Positions 38,263-52,000 of a stretch of DNA of 64,000 nucleotides are shown piece by piece (position 1 is the stretch's first letter; each line of letters begins with the position of its first letter). This DNA is from Onchocerca lupi (lineage: Eukaryota > Nematoda > Chromadorea > Rhabditida > Onchocercidae): positions 89,453 through 153,452 of the forward strand of contig JAOVVO010000126.1 of assembly GCA_028564675.1 (NCBI GenBank). The letters are read 5' to 3'. A program made the translations under genes and the position numbers. A model generated the notes under the pieces. That model saw nothing but the letters and a program-made list of their open reading frames with translations. It searched no databases and was not told where the DNA came from.

Positions 38263-40902
38263 ATAGTGATTCGACAAAATTGATGAGAAAAATCGAATTG
38301 CTTTGAAGGAATTTACGAAATTCAAAGTTAAATGAAGAAAATGGAAGCAAAAAAAAGGTTATAGAAGTTGAGTCAAATTGAATAAGATTAAAGTAAGATA
38401 TTTGCAATATTTCAAGGGAGATTGGAGTAAAAAATTGGATCCTTTCATAAATAAATTAAATACGCATATTTCAACGATAAATATGAACTGATCTCGACAT
38501 ATAGAATTTATATTTTAGAAATGAAACATGCGAATTTCCTTCATTATTATAATAGCTCTCTCTACTGCCAATAGTTAAATCTCAATTTTGCACTTATTTA
38601 ATTTTCGTGGTCCTGCAAAGATTTGCTTTAAGCAACTATCAAGTTGAATATGCGAGATTTATGAGTATTGTTAAGTGATGGGACATGATAAGGTCTCGTT
38701 AGTATGCTCAGGCTTTTAACGAATTTTAATGATCCAATCCACTTGTCAGATACGAAACGTCTTCATCTAACAATGTACTTCATTAGAATAATCTTTTCGG
38801 AATCTCTGTATTATCCTATCGTTATTAATATTAATTATGTGATCTCGCAGTATGATTACAACACGTGCCGATTGATATTACGTCCAGATATCACATATAG
38901 ATATCACGTGTAATAACGGAAAAAATGGTGAAAATAAAAAGCAGAAACAATGATATAAAAAGTAGAAAACTTGGCATTATCATTATTCTGATGAGATAAA
39001 TATCGATCATATGATAATAGAGAAAGTATCGATGAATGCTACCAATAAAATTTTTAATATATCCACTGTAAAGTCATCTCTAAAGGAAAATCACTTTTAG
39101 AAAATGAGTATGTAAGACAGATTCAACACTAAATGATTCATTTGATGATATCAATATTTGAATATAAAGATAAGATGTTTTCCAAGTTGATTCAACGTTA
39201 CAACTAATGATTCATTCCAAAATACATCACTTTCAGTTCCATTTTAAGTCAGTTACGACAGTTATCTTTTCATCTATTTTCATTTATTCACTGAATGAAA
39301 TTTCCCATGTAACGAAACATTTTCTATAAGTTTCTTTCATAATTATGGATAAGAATGCAAATCTATGGTATATATCATTAGTTCCATGAGAGCTGCAACT
39401 TTTTCTCGTATGAATCCTGATTCCGATGATATTTCATCGGACAAAAAATCACTTTACTAAGTTCAAATTTGAAAGAGGCTAGAAAGATGGATGTTTAATG
39501 TATAATAAGTAGCAATACTCTCTCCCTGTGACTACTTGTCCAATAATACGACAATTGTCATCTATTTGTTGCAAGAAATAATCTCAGTTTGAGTATTTAG
39601 GAAAGGCTAACTGATCTCTTTCAGTTCTCTTAAAGTCCAAAAAAAGAAGAAAGGAAATTTTTTAACAATTAATCGTTAGCTTATTTTCCCAACAAATATC
39701 TAAAGTAAGTAATCGTTTCAAAAATTAATTTTTTTTCTCCTTTAAATATTGTATATTTCTATTGAAAAGCCATAGCTTATTTCATTTCTTTTTTAAGATT
39801 TATGTCCATTTTAAACTCAAACTTGGTTTCTAGCAAAACTAATTTTGAGGGAAGTAAGTATCAGCTTAAAATTCACTTTTTAGAAAATATTTTTGATCAT
39901 TTTAATGAGTGGAAATCTGATACTTGATCTAAGAACTATTCACATTGCAATGAACGATTTATATGAACTCATCTTCATTTCTAAGTTCTGAGATTTCCAG
40001 GCTTCATTTCTTTAAATCTTGAACACTTTATAGAACAAATTTTATGAATTGTCTGCATTGTTCAATACTTGACTGATAAGTATACACTCGCATGAGTAAT
40101 GATGAAAGTCTAGAAATACTGAAGTTTTACATAAAGTATGCAACTGAAAAGGAAATGAAATACTGAATAATCTAATTCGGATAAATAAGCAACTTTGCCG
40201 GATATAATAAAGAATTTTGAAGTTTTGAGAATAATTTCATGTCTCAATACTTTAGGGTTTCTGTATTGGCCGTAAATGATCAGAAATGGTCATTTTTTTT
40301 TTTTATTTCAAATTGGAACACTGGAATGATCAGGGTTTGTCCTGTCTTATAGATGAGAAAAAAATGACGCAATCTAGTCTAAAATTATCGCTCAATGTTT
40401 TGATTTCTTTCCATCCAAATCCTTGCAAGCTATTAAGTTCTATCCTGTGAAATATCCATCAACTTTAATTTAATTTAAATTTCTCTTTTCGAAATTGGTG
40501 AAAAGAAAAGCATAAATAAAACGATGCAACAATTTTACTGATCTTATACCAAGTATAAAGTGAGAGCAATATTTTTACTTTTTTTGCTTCTAAAATTTTG
40601 TATTGAAGTGCATTGATTGTTTACACTTACTTCCAATGATTATAAATGGCAACTGTTAGCATCGAAATGAATCACAACAAAAGTGAATCAATCGAATCGA
40701 TGCCAATCAGAAATTGAATTTCAACGCTTGCTTTGAAGTGTTCATTGTCGTAATAATCTACAGTTGACGTGTTGCGAAATTCAAATCGTTGCGTTGTTTT
40801 TCGATAAACGAAGATATCCGTCAGATCTACTTGTTATTTTTTTACATTACTTTGAGATAGTTGAGATGCAGTTGTTCAATGAATGTGTCAGTAAAATTTT
40901 GC

Positions 40903-41178
40903 TCAATGCTCCTGTTTTTTTTTTTTTTTTTTAGAGAAACTTGCGAAATCTCTCAGTTTATCATCTTTAAAGTGAATGTAATTTGAGGTGTTTGATGAAG
41001 TTTCTCGATAAAAGCTTAGCAGCAGCTCATTTCGAGAATTTTCATGATACATTGAAAATTTGCAATTTATCAAAATTTTTGCCATATAGCTGAATAGGAC
41101 GGCGATTATAAATGCGACGGACATTATAAATGCCAAAAATAATTGGTTTTTTGAACGAAGCTTCATGAATTCTTTCAT
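40903..41178 (-). CDS. Possible exon for a type II (signal-anchor) membrane protein
   Basis: A 91-codon minus-strand frame starts MKEFMKLRSKNQ, followed by a strong hydrophobic helix (residues about 13-33, LFLAFIMSVAFIIAVLFSYM) and then a polar stretch. A short basic N-terminus before a single helix is the layout of Golgi glycosyltransferases and other type II proteins. The frame ends in a poly-Lys run from an A tract, so the coding part probably stops earlier, for example at a GTTTCT donor near 40938. No downstream exon could be connected with certainty. Function unknown. Confidence 0.25.
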   Translation of the reverse strand: MKEFMKLRSKNQLFLAFIMSVAFIIAVLFSYMAKILINCKFSMYHENSRNELLLSFYRETSSNTSNYIHFKDDKLRDFASFSKKKKKKQEH

Positions 41179-43087
41179 TATTAATATTTTTTCACTGACA
41201 ATTCATCCATTTTATATTTTTCTTTTTCGCGTTAATTCAAATTATAAACAACGTAGGGAGGAAATAGTATTACTTTTTTTCATCAGATGATGGCAATTTT
41301 ATGGCTGTCATGCAATCGTTGACAATCTATGGAATTTCTGGGACATTTCTAATTTTTAAAACTTTGGAACATGTTTTACAAAATATTTGGTGCCGTGTTA
41401 TTGGTTTCTATCTAATCTTGTCTCATTTTTAACAATTTCAGTTCAGTTTCAAATTCATTGAATTGGAATTTAGTTTGATTTTTTTTTTTTCACCATTAAA
41501 AAGCTCCCAAAGTTATTAATGAATCATCAGAAATAAGATAACATCACTTTCTATTCGTTAGTACCAGCAAATTTTGACAGCTTCTAAGAAAGAAAGTCAG
41601 TTAAAAAATATCAAAAATGCTTTGCAATTGGATCGATTTTTCTTTTCTATATTTTCGAGGCAAAAACTAGGAAAGAACGAAAGACATTAATAGTGGATTT
41701 ATTTTCTATATCAATCCGTTTTTCTATGCTTTATCCATTTATTCTGATTGATTAATTTTGATCAATGAAAGATAAAAATAGATCTGATTCTTGGGAAACG
41801 ATGTAACAGGATAGCTTAGATGGAATCGGTTAATTTGCGGCAACGTTCGCAAATAGAATTAATTATTCGATTTGAAAGGAGAGAATTAAGCGAGTCATTT
41901 TTATTTTCGCAATGATAAAGCATAAAGGAAAGAGAGTAATTCAATTTCTTACTGATAATATTACTCATTCTGTTTCATTGAATATTTTGAAATTTCTTCA
42001 ACAATTCGGAAGCAAATGTTTCTCTCATTCCTAACCATCTAAGAAAATATCAATTACTGAAATGTCAAAAGAATCGTAGGATCATCAGAGTTTCAGAGAT
42101 TATGAAAGTTCTCAATTTTATAAGAAATGACAAAGTGTTTTTAAACATTACTAAAAGAAGTATGAATAATGAAACTAATTGGTTCAGTAATTGAGAGATT
42201 CAATTCTAACTCTGAATTCCATTTTGCGCTATAGATTCTTAAGTTTTCCACATTTCTAATGCAGGTTAACAAAAATTTGGCCGATTTGTTATGAAAGTCA
42301 TCAGTATAATATAATATTGCGATTTATGATAAATTAAAATTTACATTTGATTACATTAGAACTTTACTACTTTTCTGCTCTTAAAATCAAGTTTTAAAAG
42401 CATTTCTCATAATCTCCTTGCATACAATTGAGACTGGGTCAAAAAGGTCAGACAAAATACTTTATAATTGCCATTTTTTGGATTACTAACAGTCAGATGC
42501 CCGATAGTTGCAAAAACAATGTTTAAATATGCATTCTCAAGAACAGGAATACTAGAAATCATAATCGGAAATGAATCATTACAAGCATTAAGACTTTAAG
42601 TTTTCCGAAGATGAAGTCGTCAAAAATAGCCAGAAAATTATAGCAAGAGTGATCTGATTTGACAAGTATCCGAAAGAAAAAAACTCCAGAAAAGCTGATC
42701 GTAACTTTTTTGCAATGAGAAAATCGGATGACTATTATTTCTTCTTCTGCTTCAATGTGTTTTAAAATATTAGTTCCCAAATATATTGAGTTGAGAATTT
42801 TTCGATCATCTCACTAACAGGTCATTCTTCGTAGGATTGCATATTTTTTAAGCTGGTCGATCAGTCAGTTACACGATAAATTAATTAACTTGTGTATCGT
42901 TATGCGACAAGTATTTTAAAAATTATTCATGGATATTTTTTTTTTTTGCCCTATTTAAATTTGTCTGCAAGACTGTAAAATATTTTCAACATTGCTAAAG
43001 AAATTTAATTCGAAGGAATTTTAGGTTAATAAGAATTTGTTGAGTTTTTGGTGCAAATTGTTTGAAGGCAAAAGATGAATTCTTGTA

Positions 43088-46000
43088 ATGTTAGAAAGCT
43101 TCAGATCAGAATCGGATTCCAATAATGAAAAATATATCATAGCAGAAAATACCGAAATGGATCACGATGATAATTTCGCTACACCATTAGCGATATCACT
43201 TGCTTCTGCGATGCGGCACGGTACACGAAATATGTAATTTATTTGATGAATATTTACGAACAATTATTGCTGCAGAGCTTTGCATCTTTTTTGGAAATTA
43301 ACTTTAGCAAATTCAGACAGTAAAGATTCAGTTATTTTGAGATATTGAAAATGAAAGGATAGTAACAAAGTAGATCGCAAATAGTTCATGGCTTCCATCA
43401 AAAATCGCTGATCTTTATCCAATTAAGGAATGCATTAAGTGAATTTCGCAATAGAGTGATTTGCATAATTAGTGACTTGACTTGCAATTTATTGTCCTTC
43501 TTTCAACTTTCTATGCAAAAATAATTCGGTAATAGTATGAAGACATTTCTAAAGGTTCTTCTTATCTCAATGTCTATTACGAGTTTTTATCATTATCATT
43601 TCTCGACATTTTAGCTCTTTCTTGAATGATCTCTAAAACCATTCTTTTCAGTCTATGATAGCATGCTCCAGAGGAACATTTATTGCAAAGTGTCCAAAAA
43701 TATGAATCTGTGCCTTTTCATTGTTCCTTCCAAAGTTTCTTCCAACGCAACTGGTAGATCTGATCACAACGATGACATTTATGACTCTTCTAGCCACCTG
43801 CTCTACAATTTGATTTAAGCATAAAAATTCGCATGATAAGATGAAATTTTTAAAATTTTTGTCCTCCTGTTAAATGAAAAACTCTTTGAACGAAGGTGGT
43901 TCGGTAGACTGCAAAAGTCCATTTCTTATCATCGCGCAGTGCTGTTAATTTCCAGATTTATATAAATATCAGTGTCCCTCAAAGAATTTCAAAGTGTATT
44001 TGTGTCCTCTCGAAGATCTCTTCTCTTTCATATCTTCAGAAGTAAAAAGAAAAATTTCTGCTTCAATAACGTATGTTTCTATTAACTCAATTAAGAGAGT
44101 TAAAGTGGCAATTTATTCAAAAAGAAATACGAAATTCGCTCTTTGAGGAGAAAAAATTCAGTCGTCATTAAAGCTAGTAGCGTTAATAATACTAGCTGTA
44201 TTAATTAGTTCTCAGACTTTTCACATTTTTAAACTATTTCATACGCTTGGTCTAATTTTTGGAATTCTCAAGCTTCAATGAGTAATTAATCTCGAAAATC
44301 CCAACTGGTATATGTTTGCGACTTCAGTCGTTAGAGTATAGAAGTGGTAATGAAAATTTAGAAAAGCAAAATTAAGAAGTTCTCTATGCAATATCAGTCA
44401 ATAATCCTATAATAGCCATAAAATGCGAAATTAAATGAATTTCAGCAAATAATAAAGTTTTAATGGAAGTCAGTTCTTTACTAAACAGCATAAATAGTAC
44501 ATAGCTTTTTTTAGCTTGTAAGATCAATTCAACTTAATTACTTTCTGCATTAATATTCTAAATGATAGCTTCCGAAATATTCACAAATTTTGATTTTGGC
44601 AATCAATAAAAATCAGTAAATATCCGCCTCTTTCCTCAAAGTAAAACAATCGTAATGACTCTTTTCATAATTATTTGATGTATAAAAGAATTGTATTCTG
44701 TCTCACTTACATTTCATGTTTTTTTTGTTTCAGAATTCCAGGTAATACAAGTTTTAACGCGCATCAAGCATACTTATGTCAATTCATTTGTATTACCGTA
44801 ATAGATTTATGAAACGATTTATTAAATGAATTTGTTGCGCATTTAAATTTAAACTCAGAGAAATTCTTTAAAAAAAAAAAACAAAAAAAAAAAGAAAAAA
44901 AGTGAAATTTGCCCTGTTGAGACCAAAAAGAAAATCTTTCAGTAAGCACTCTTGACTCTTGAAAACACATTTTGCTGAATTAATACATCACATTAAACCG
45001 TGCAATAGGGTTCGAATCATTTTTCATGTTGAAGACATATTTAGATCTATCAGAAATGATATTTGTTTGGGTCTGCACAGCAAATATCATTCTTTAATCT
45101 CTGAGTTAGTTTACTCTTCGATTTATTATAGAAGATTCGTGGAAATAAAAATAGACGAAAATTTTCATTTATAATTGGCTTTTTTTTTTCTAATTTACTG
45201 AATATATTTGCTGATCGTTAGAAAGATGTAGGTAGGAAATAGATGAAATTAGCTAAAAAGTTATCGCCTTTATTGATTATCATTTTCTTCCAATTTTTTT
45301 CGTTTGCTTAATATTTGTCAACCATATCACAATTTACAAATGTAATTATAGTAACAAATCTTTTGAAGCTTTGGTTAGCAGATTAGAAGATCGAATTCTC
45401 GATTGGTGAATCGGAAAATCAAAGATTTGTTTACACTAAAATATTTTTATAATACGAAGATTTTTTGATTATTTCGTCATAATAAAAAAATATTTCGATT
45501 ATTCGGAAATTCCTGACTGAATAAGATTAAACCTTCAGAAGAAGGGATTTAGTGAAGCGAAAAGTAATTTATCTGAATTATTTGTTGGATCGATTCCTTC
45601 TTGTTTATCATTTCCCCTGCATTGATTTCTCACATATTTATTGACTGGATTTTTGACTGCTTTATTACTAAATTTCTAGAGAATATCGCGTATTTATTGA
45701 TCTGTTGAAGGGTTTCCATGTGGCATTTGCTATTAATGAGCTTCTTGCTTCCTCATCTCTGCTGCTTTTTAAATTTTTTTGTCTTTCCTAATTTGCATGA
45801 ACCGTTGGGAACTTCCGATTACTGACTAACAAAATTTTTCCCTCAAATGGTGTTCTTGTTTCCATAGTTTTAAGAGAAGTACGCTAACTTTGCGTATGTT
45901 TTCTGAAATTCGATATTTCCCAAAATGTGTCCGGAATCGAGAAAGATTTCTAAATTGATCTGTTTTTCCTTGATTTTCTTGCTGCTATGACTCAGCCACA

Positions 46001-49000
46001 AAAATTCTACATATTGATCTTATGCGACATTATACAGCATTACGCTTTTATAAAAAAAAAAAAAGGGAACGAAATGAATATCAAAAGAGTAAAGATTGAA
46101 AAATACCAATAGTCTTCTGAATGCTAATTATTAAAGTAATTAATCCTTTTCACCGGAATAATTTTCGAGCTACCAGATTTAGATCGTCTCATTACCTTTT
46201 TGCCATTTAAATTATTTATTCATAATCTCCTTCATTCAATGAAATTCTGGTATTATATTCCTGCATATCATTCTCTTTTTTGCTAAATTAGTTAATTTGA
46301 TATTTTGTTCCATGATATTAGCAATTAATTGAAATTGACTAGCATTATCGCTCAAGATCACGTCGAGCAATGAATTTTCTTAATAATGTGCAAAAAGCTC
46401 TTAGCAGATAAATTTTCTGCCAATTCGAAATGCATCGCTTTCATGTAAATGTAGTTATCCATCTTTTAATTATGCCATCGTCTCTCTCAATTTTGATAGA
46501 AAGAAGAAGATAGCTCAATTCAACTTGTGCAAAGATTATAAAATTTAACTCGAAATTCTGAAAGATTGGACATGTTCAGATCGATAAGCCATGTATTTTA
46601 TTTGCGATTCGTTTAACTTTAGTCATTTCTGAAAGAGTATGAACAATTCCCGCCTAATATAAATCTTCATCTTATATGAGAAACTCAATTATTGAATTAT
46701 CAACTTCATAAAACTAATAACGAAAGGAAAATTATCATGATTACAATTACCGTTAACAGAGAAAAGTCAATTCGCAATTGAAGATTTGAAAAGTAGAATG
46801 GTAATTAATCATCTAATTCGAGCTTTCAAATCGACTTTTTGATTTCTATAAATTTTTAATTTTCATTTAATAAAAATTTTGTTTACTTATTTCATCCCTA
46901 ATTATTCCATCTAATTGTGCTTGTTTAACTAGTACCTATTCGACCAATCTGTAATCTTCAATTGTTAATTAACTTTTCTTAATTGACCATAGTTAGTTTG
47001 ACAATTTCGATAGTCGTTCTTAATAATCTTAATCATTTACTAAAATAACTCATTTGTAAATCCAAAAGTCTTCTTTTTGAAGGTTTGAGTGGTAATTTTT
47101 GCGATAGTTTTTTTCCTGTTTTTCATTTTCGAAATCTTAAATTTAAATTGCGATTGTGGTCAATTAGTTTTTTTTTTTTTCTTTAACTATAGCTGTCCTT
47201 CCCACTGCGGTTTATAATTATCAAGTTTGGCAGAAAATAGTGTTTTTGTTACCACATCAACGGAATTATGCTTATTTGAAATATAATGAAATTAGAACTT
47301 CGCTTTATGTATTTCTTTGCCTCGATTTTATATGAATATTGGTAGTAGTCGGGAATGGTTTTGCATCCAGTAGTGCACATTTCGAATCCAATTTAAGGTT
47401 ACTGATAAAAGAAGTTTTATGAATCCAATTGTTTTAATACGTACTAAACTGCTCATATTCCAGTGATTATCGCTAAAAAAAAATTCTAATCGAGCTATAG
47501 CAATATTTTTAATTGGAGCAAAAACCAAGAATGTTTCTTCATTTTGAATTTCAGAATTTCTCGCATATATGAAGCATGTACACATATTTCGCACATAATT
47601 GCAAAATATGCTGCATTTGATGCATTTGCGAAGAAATGGACTTGTTTTCAAGAATTTGTTACGAATCGTGGCAATTCCTTTACGGTTGTTAAGAAATATG
47701 AATTTTTATTCATACATGAGAAAGCTCCACGTTTCTTTTTCGTTTTGTAGTTCAACTCTATCAAATATTCCTCTTCCATAAATTTTGAAGGAATAATTTG
47801 AATCGTATCATCGTAGAAACTAGAAATCCTAGTCGATTATGTTCAAGGCAATAAATTGTAAAATTAACCAACAGGTTAATTCTTTTCCAGTCCATGGTTT
47901 TAGAGTCAATTGAATTATAGATTTATCATGATGCCAAAGAATACTTCAAATTTTCTTTTCTCCACTTCTGCTCAATCTTGCATGAATATTTTATTATTGA
48001 AGTTTTCGTCATTTGACAGAAATTCCCGAGTATTATCGTTGCATCATCAAATTATCATATTTTTGCAAAGCTTCTTCTGTTTTGCTGATAATATGACGTT
48101 ATTCAGATAGAAATTTTTTCTGATTTCATCGCTATTTGGCTTCTATTGATTTTTAGATGATGATTAAGTTTTGCCGATCTTACTCCAAAGAGGATTCTTT
48201 TAGAACGATAACATTTCAGATTCTCTTCGATAACTGTACATTGAATATTCTTTGACCGAAGAAATCTTGTATAGTTCCTATCGGGCGGATTCAATTGCAG
48301 TTGTAAAAATGCCTTCTTCATGCTTTAGTTTAAATTTTTTATTATTCGAAAATATTCTACTAAATCTGGAAACATTATAGATTCATGATAATAGAACTTC
48401 ATTCAAATCATTCTTACCTTTAAGATGCAGAGAAATATTGTGGAGTATTTTGGATTTGGGTACAAGTTTGTATAGAGATATAACTTCATGATGGAAATAT
48501 AACTCGTGATAAGATGAGATAGATATAATTTTGTGTGTGGAAATATAACTTTCTGATAATGTAAATCCAGATAAACTTCTTATTTCGGATGTAATTGTTC
48601 CCGATTGTTTCATCATATCGATGAAACAATTAATTTGCAATTGTTTAATTTTCTTTCCTTCCACGGCGGCCAATAAATTTGATATCTCTCACTTTGTTTG
48701 GTGATGCTTTGTTCTAATAATATCTTTTCATCATTTTGAATGTTAGCTTGTTTCTCACTGCTAATAAATTCCACTTTCCAGAATTGATCTATGTCTGAAA
48801 TGTGCTAGCTATACATGTTGAATTGGCTTCGATCAATACTGAATTAGAGCTTGAGATTTTACTGATATATACGCTTTCTGCTATCATAGGTCTAAGTTTG
48901 TATAGAGTGAAGAATTTTATATTTTGGAGCTTTCCTAGCTGGATGAATTTAAAATAGTGAGCATCGATAATTAGGCTATTTCAGACTGTTTTCAATAAAT

Positions 49001-52000
49001 TTTTAGACTATTTAATTGATCATAATCAATCCTAGCTGATAGATCATTAAGCTAACTTATTCGTCAAATAATCCATCATATTGGCCTTAAATCTTATAAC
49101 TGCCTTTTTTTCAATTCTTATTGCAACTTTTACTTTGATACTTATTATCAAATGAAATAATATGCTATTCTTCATTTTCGGATTCTTGTAGAATGAGTCG
49201 ATTGCTAAATCTTTGGATATAAAGGATAGTTGCGAACCAATGTTGAATAATGTTTTTTTTTTTTTTTCTGCATTTCTGGTATTTTTAGACTGTTTACTTT
49301 GAATTCCTTGCACAAGAGTAAGAAGTCTTACTAATAAGAAAGTCTTAATCTTCCTTGTTTTCTTGATTATTCTATTCGTTCAATTACTAATTTAGTTATA
49401 ATTGTTGAATCACTTTTTTCTCCAATTGATTCAACATTTTGTTATCCTTGTATTTGTCATAATAATATTATGAGAACTTTTGCAATAAAAACATAAGCTT
49501 TTTTTTTATTGCTGCAATCATTCTGTTCAAAGATAGTTAAGACAAACCATCGTTCTCTCTTAAGTTTGACATTCATTATCCAAATCATCCTTATTATTAC
49601 AAAATGTACAGAATTCTTTCTTACCCTAATATTTTCGAATTTTTTTTTTTAAATTTATGATCAACTTATTAAAATCATTAGTTTTGAGCTGCTTGATTGT
49701 GGTTAAGAAAAAAAGTTTCTCCTCCAATGATATGTGAAATTCGTTTTGATTAAGACATTGTTGATTTCCTTGCATATAAGTTAGATATTAAATGAAAAAG
49801 ATAGTTTATGTTTCAGCTCATATATGCAATACGGAAGAAAGCAGAATTTAAAGGCCCGATTGCAACAGTACTATTTGGAGAACATCAAGACAAGTTAGTT
49901 TTATTTGCATTATGTTTTTTTTTTTTTTTTTTTTCTCTTTATTGGTATCATAATGAATGATCATATTGTTAATGATTGAATTAAATATCACAATGAATTT
50001 CTTTTTATGCTTATTGGATCTGAATATAACTATAAACGCACCTGTAATTTCCATAGCTAGTGATCGTTCTGAAAAATCCAGCATGGAATATTAGGAAAAA
50101 AAAAAATCAGTATCCGATAAGATTTTCACATGACTGTACGAATTATCAGTTATTGTTCGGTTTTGGATGACAATAGACAGCAGTCATTTCTAAAAATTCC
50201 CTTGCCAAAAAGGTAGATGAAAGATGCGCCACGTTTGCATGGAAAGAAACTTCGATCATCGTTTGAATCTGCAATAGTGCATCAGGTCAAATGAGTTACA
50301 GCTATAGTCTATTAAACGTAGAAGAATGCTAAAGAAGCAAGTAATAATCTATATGTGCTCATAAAAATATCATAAAATATTCAAAAAGAATGAATAATTG
50401 CGAATAATCGAAAAGAGCGATGCCGCAGAAGAAGATGAAGACAAGGGACCGATGAATGAAAAATGATGAGCATTGAGAAATGAAGCGTTCAATTGAATCA
50501 AAGTTTTATCTCAGAAATAGCGATTGACGATGGAAGGTAAAGAAAAAATAATAAAAAGTGTTGAGGATGGCAAAGAAAGAATAAAAATTATGTAAGAATT
50601 CAGAAGGAAATTCACGAATGTGAACATGTCATCAGTGTTCCAAACTAATATCTGGCCAACTAGAACTGATTTCATGAAAGGTGCTGAGACATCACAAAAT
50701 TATGCGAATGCACTAGCAAAGAAAATATATCGAAATCGAAATGCAGAAAGCGTTGCACTAAAATTTTTTATGCTCCAAAAATTGAAAATCGTCATTTGAT
50801 AGTTTGAAAGTAAAAGAGCAAAATGAGAAACTATTTTATCAAGTTGAAAAAGAAATATTTATTGATAGTAGTGAAAAATTGATGATCATCATGGCTGGAA
50901 AATCGAGAACTAATCAATTAGCATGGATTCCAAAAAGTTCTGGAAAGCGAACACAATGAGAAAACAGAATATTGGAAATTTGAAGGAAGAGATATTTGAG
51001 AAGAGTATAAGCTACGAAAAAATGACTAATTTAGATCTAGTCCATAAGAGAAAAATTTGAAAATCATTTCTGGTAGTTTATTGGAAGTAGCCAAGGAAGT
51101 TAAGCTGTGAAAAGCCTCAGGATAGATGAAAAAATGAATTTCAGTCATTAATATCTTAATAATATACAAATAAAAACAGTTGTAAAGTTTCCTACAATTA
51201 GGGCAATTGCAGATTCTTTAAGATTGCAAAATATAGACTTATAAGTGTGTGACACTTTTCCAATGTTATGATGATTGACGAAAAATTGATTGATGTTTTC
51301 ATACTTTCAAACTTAAATGAAAAAAAATTAACTACAAAATGTCAAATTCTAAAAGTTGAAGGCTCCGTCGATTATAAAAAAGAATTGCATTATTTTATTG
51401 TTAATGAAAGTACTGATGCATGCCAAAGAACTGCAAAGACATTCTCGATGTATCGAACAACACCGTGCGACTTTTTTCGCACAGAAGCTAAGCCGTGCAA
51501 TCGACACTGAGTGGATTCAGATGCCGAATTCATTCAGTGATTTATGTAATATGCAGCCATCTATGCTCTTGGATAACTTAAAATCTTGTTTTTCAATTCA
51601 TCTGAAACTTTTTCATGTTCTTTTAGGTTTTCGCATTCGGCTTTTCAATTTATTTATTAAAGTGCTTTCGTGCGTTTTATATTGTGTCCGAGTTGTCAAT
51701 GACAATGGACAGCTTCCGCGTTACATTAAACCGAATTATTATGCTTCCGGCGAAATTAAATAGTATGTATCTTTTTATAAATTAGAGTGAAGGTGATCAA
51801 TTTAGAATTATAAATGGTTAAATTCTAATTTCATTTTAATTAACTTGTCGTCTCCTTCATTGAATTTTTCAAGAAACTAAATTCACAAATTTCACTGACG
51901 ATTGATTTTAATTTTTATTACAAATTAGTAGACCGACAAAATTTATTACCAAATTTCTAAGCAAATTAGTTCCATATTCGAGCAATTTTTATGGCTTTAA

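Larger units (their letters stand above)
36491..43087. other. Gene-poor region upstream of the SLO-2 gene
   Basis: About 6.6 kb with no confirmed exon. It contains a small inverted-repeat element at 38061-38262 and one membrane-type open frame at 40903-41178 on the minus strand. Other open frames (for example 37725-38000 minus and 38704-38913 plus) lack domains and splice support. If the first exon at 43088 is right, the SLO-2 promoter lies in the right-hand part of this region. Confidence 0.4.
43221..51626. other. 8.4 kb first intron (or upstream region) of slo-2
   Basis: No slo-2 exon could be found between the tentative first exon and 51627. The interval contains a decayed BEL/Pao retrotransposon on the opposite strand at about 47180-49256 and a T(20) run at 49915-49934. 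Many 60-90 codon frames occur without domains. The conserved cytoplasmic segment of SLO2 channels just before S1 was searched for by eye and not seen here. Confidence 0.4.

Noticed and set aside
45005..45025. GGGTTCGAATC, which looks like a tRNA T-loop.
   Set aside because: The flanking bases cannot form the T stem and no D-arm, anticodon arm or acceptor stem fits.
51268..51510. An open frame with NESTDACQRTAKTF, resembling the DESTD motif of hAT-type transposases.
   Set aside because: The match is a handful of residues with wrong spacing and nothing of the family around it. I treat it as chance in the slo-2 intron.
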